5,882 nt of DNA from Atopobiaceae bacterium UBA7016. Lineage in GTDB: Bacteria > Actinomycetota > Coriobacteriia > Coriobacteriales > Atopobiaceae. Location: the NCBI GenBank assembly GCA_002449555.1, contig DJXA01000124.1, forward strand, positions 3,903 to 9,784. Reading direction: 5' to 3'. Below are positions 5,864 through 5,882 of the stretch, piece after piece (position 1 is the stretch's first letter; each line of letters opens with the position of its first letter). A program made the translations under genes and the position numbers. The notes beneath the pieces were generated by a model. It had not been told where the DNA came from. It saw only the letters and a program-made list of their open reading frames with translations, and ran no database searches.

Positions 5864-5882
5864 TCGGTAGGTGCAAGATTGA

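Overview
The window reads as a GC-rich bacterial chromosome segment with five complete protein genes, none visibly broken. Synonymous positions are mostly G or C and Shine-Dalgarno sites are strong. A phosphotransferase (PTS) sugar permease, a GH32-type lipoprotein and an esterase with a VQGSAW motif together suggest an anaerobic gut or oral actinobacterium such as the Coriobacteriia (Collinsella/Olsenella type). That placement is inference from composition and gene style. No rRNA, tRNA, CRISPR array, insertion sequence or phage gene is visible.

Left part, minus strand: an alpha/beta hydrolase (1710-2642) is followed by its own hairpin terminator (about 1642-1682). Then comes a 272-base intergenic region with a candidate promoter and two copies of the palindrome CAACGTTG. 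It leads into a lactose/cellobiose-family PTS IIC permease (100-1437), which ends at a strong 18-bp intrinsic terminator (26-69). The permease therefore looks like a single-gene transcription unit, without IIA or IIB partners in the window.

Middle: a 110-base divergent region (2643-2752) separates the hydrolase from a plus-strand GNAT acetyltransferase (2753-3250). After 132 bases holding an interrupted palindrome comes a secreted GH32-like lipoprotein (3383-4903).

Right part: the lipoprotein gene converges on a minus-strand MscS-type mechanosensitive channel (4955-5818). A GC-rich hairpin without a T-run lies between them.

A plausible reading is a small carbohydrate-use patch. A surface-anchored glycosidase trims an oligosaccharide outside the cell, the PTS permease imports and phosphorylates a sugar, and a cytoplasmic esterase may remove acyl groups. 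The acetyltransferase and the channel are probably housekeeping neighbours. The most interesting signals are in the intergenic DNA. The paired CAACGTTG sites, 91 bp centre to centre, resemble a LacI-family looping arrangement around the permease promoter. I found no convincing evidence for a wholly new multi-gene system.
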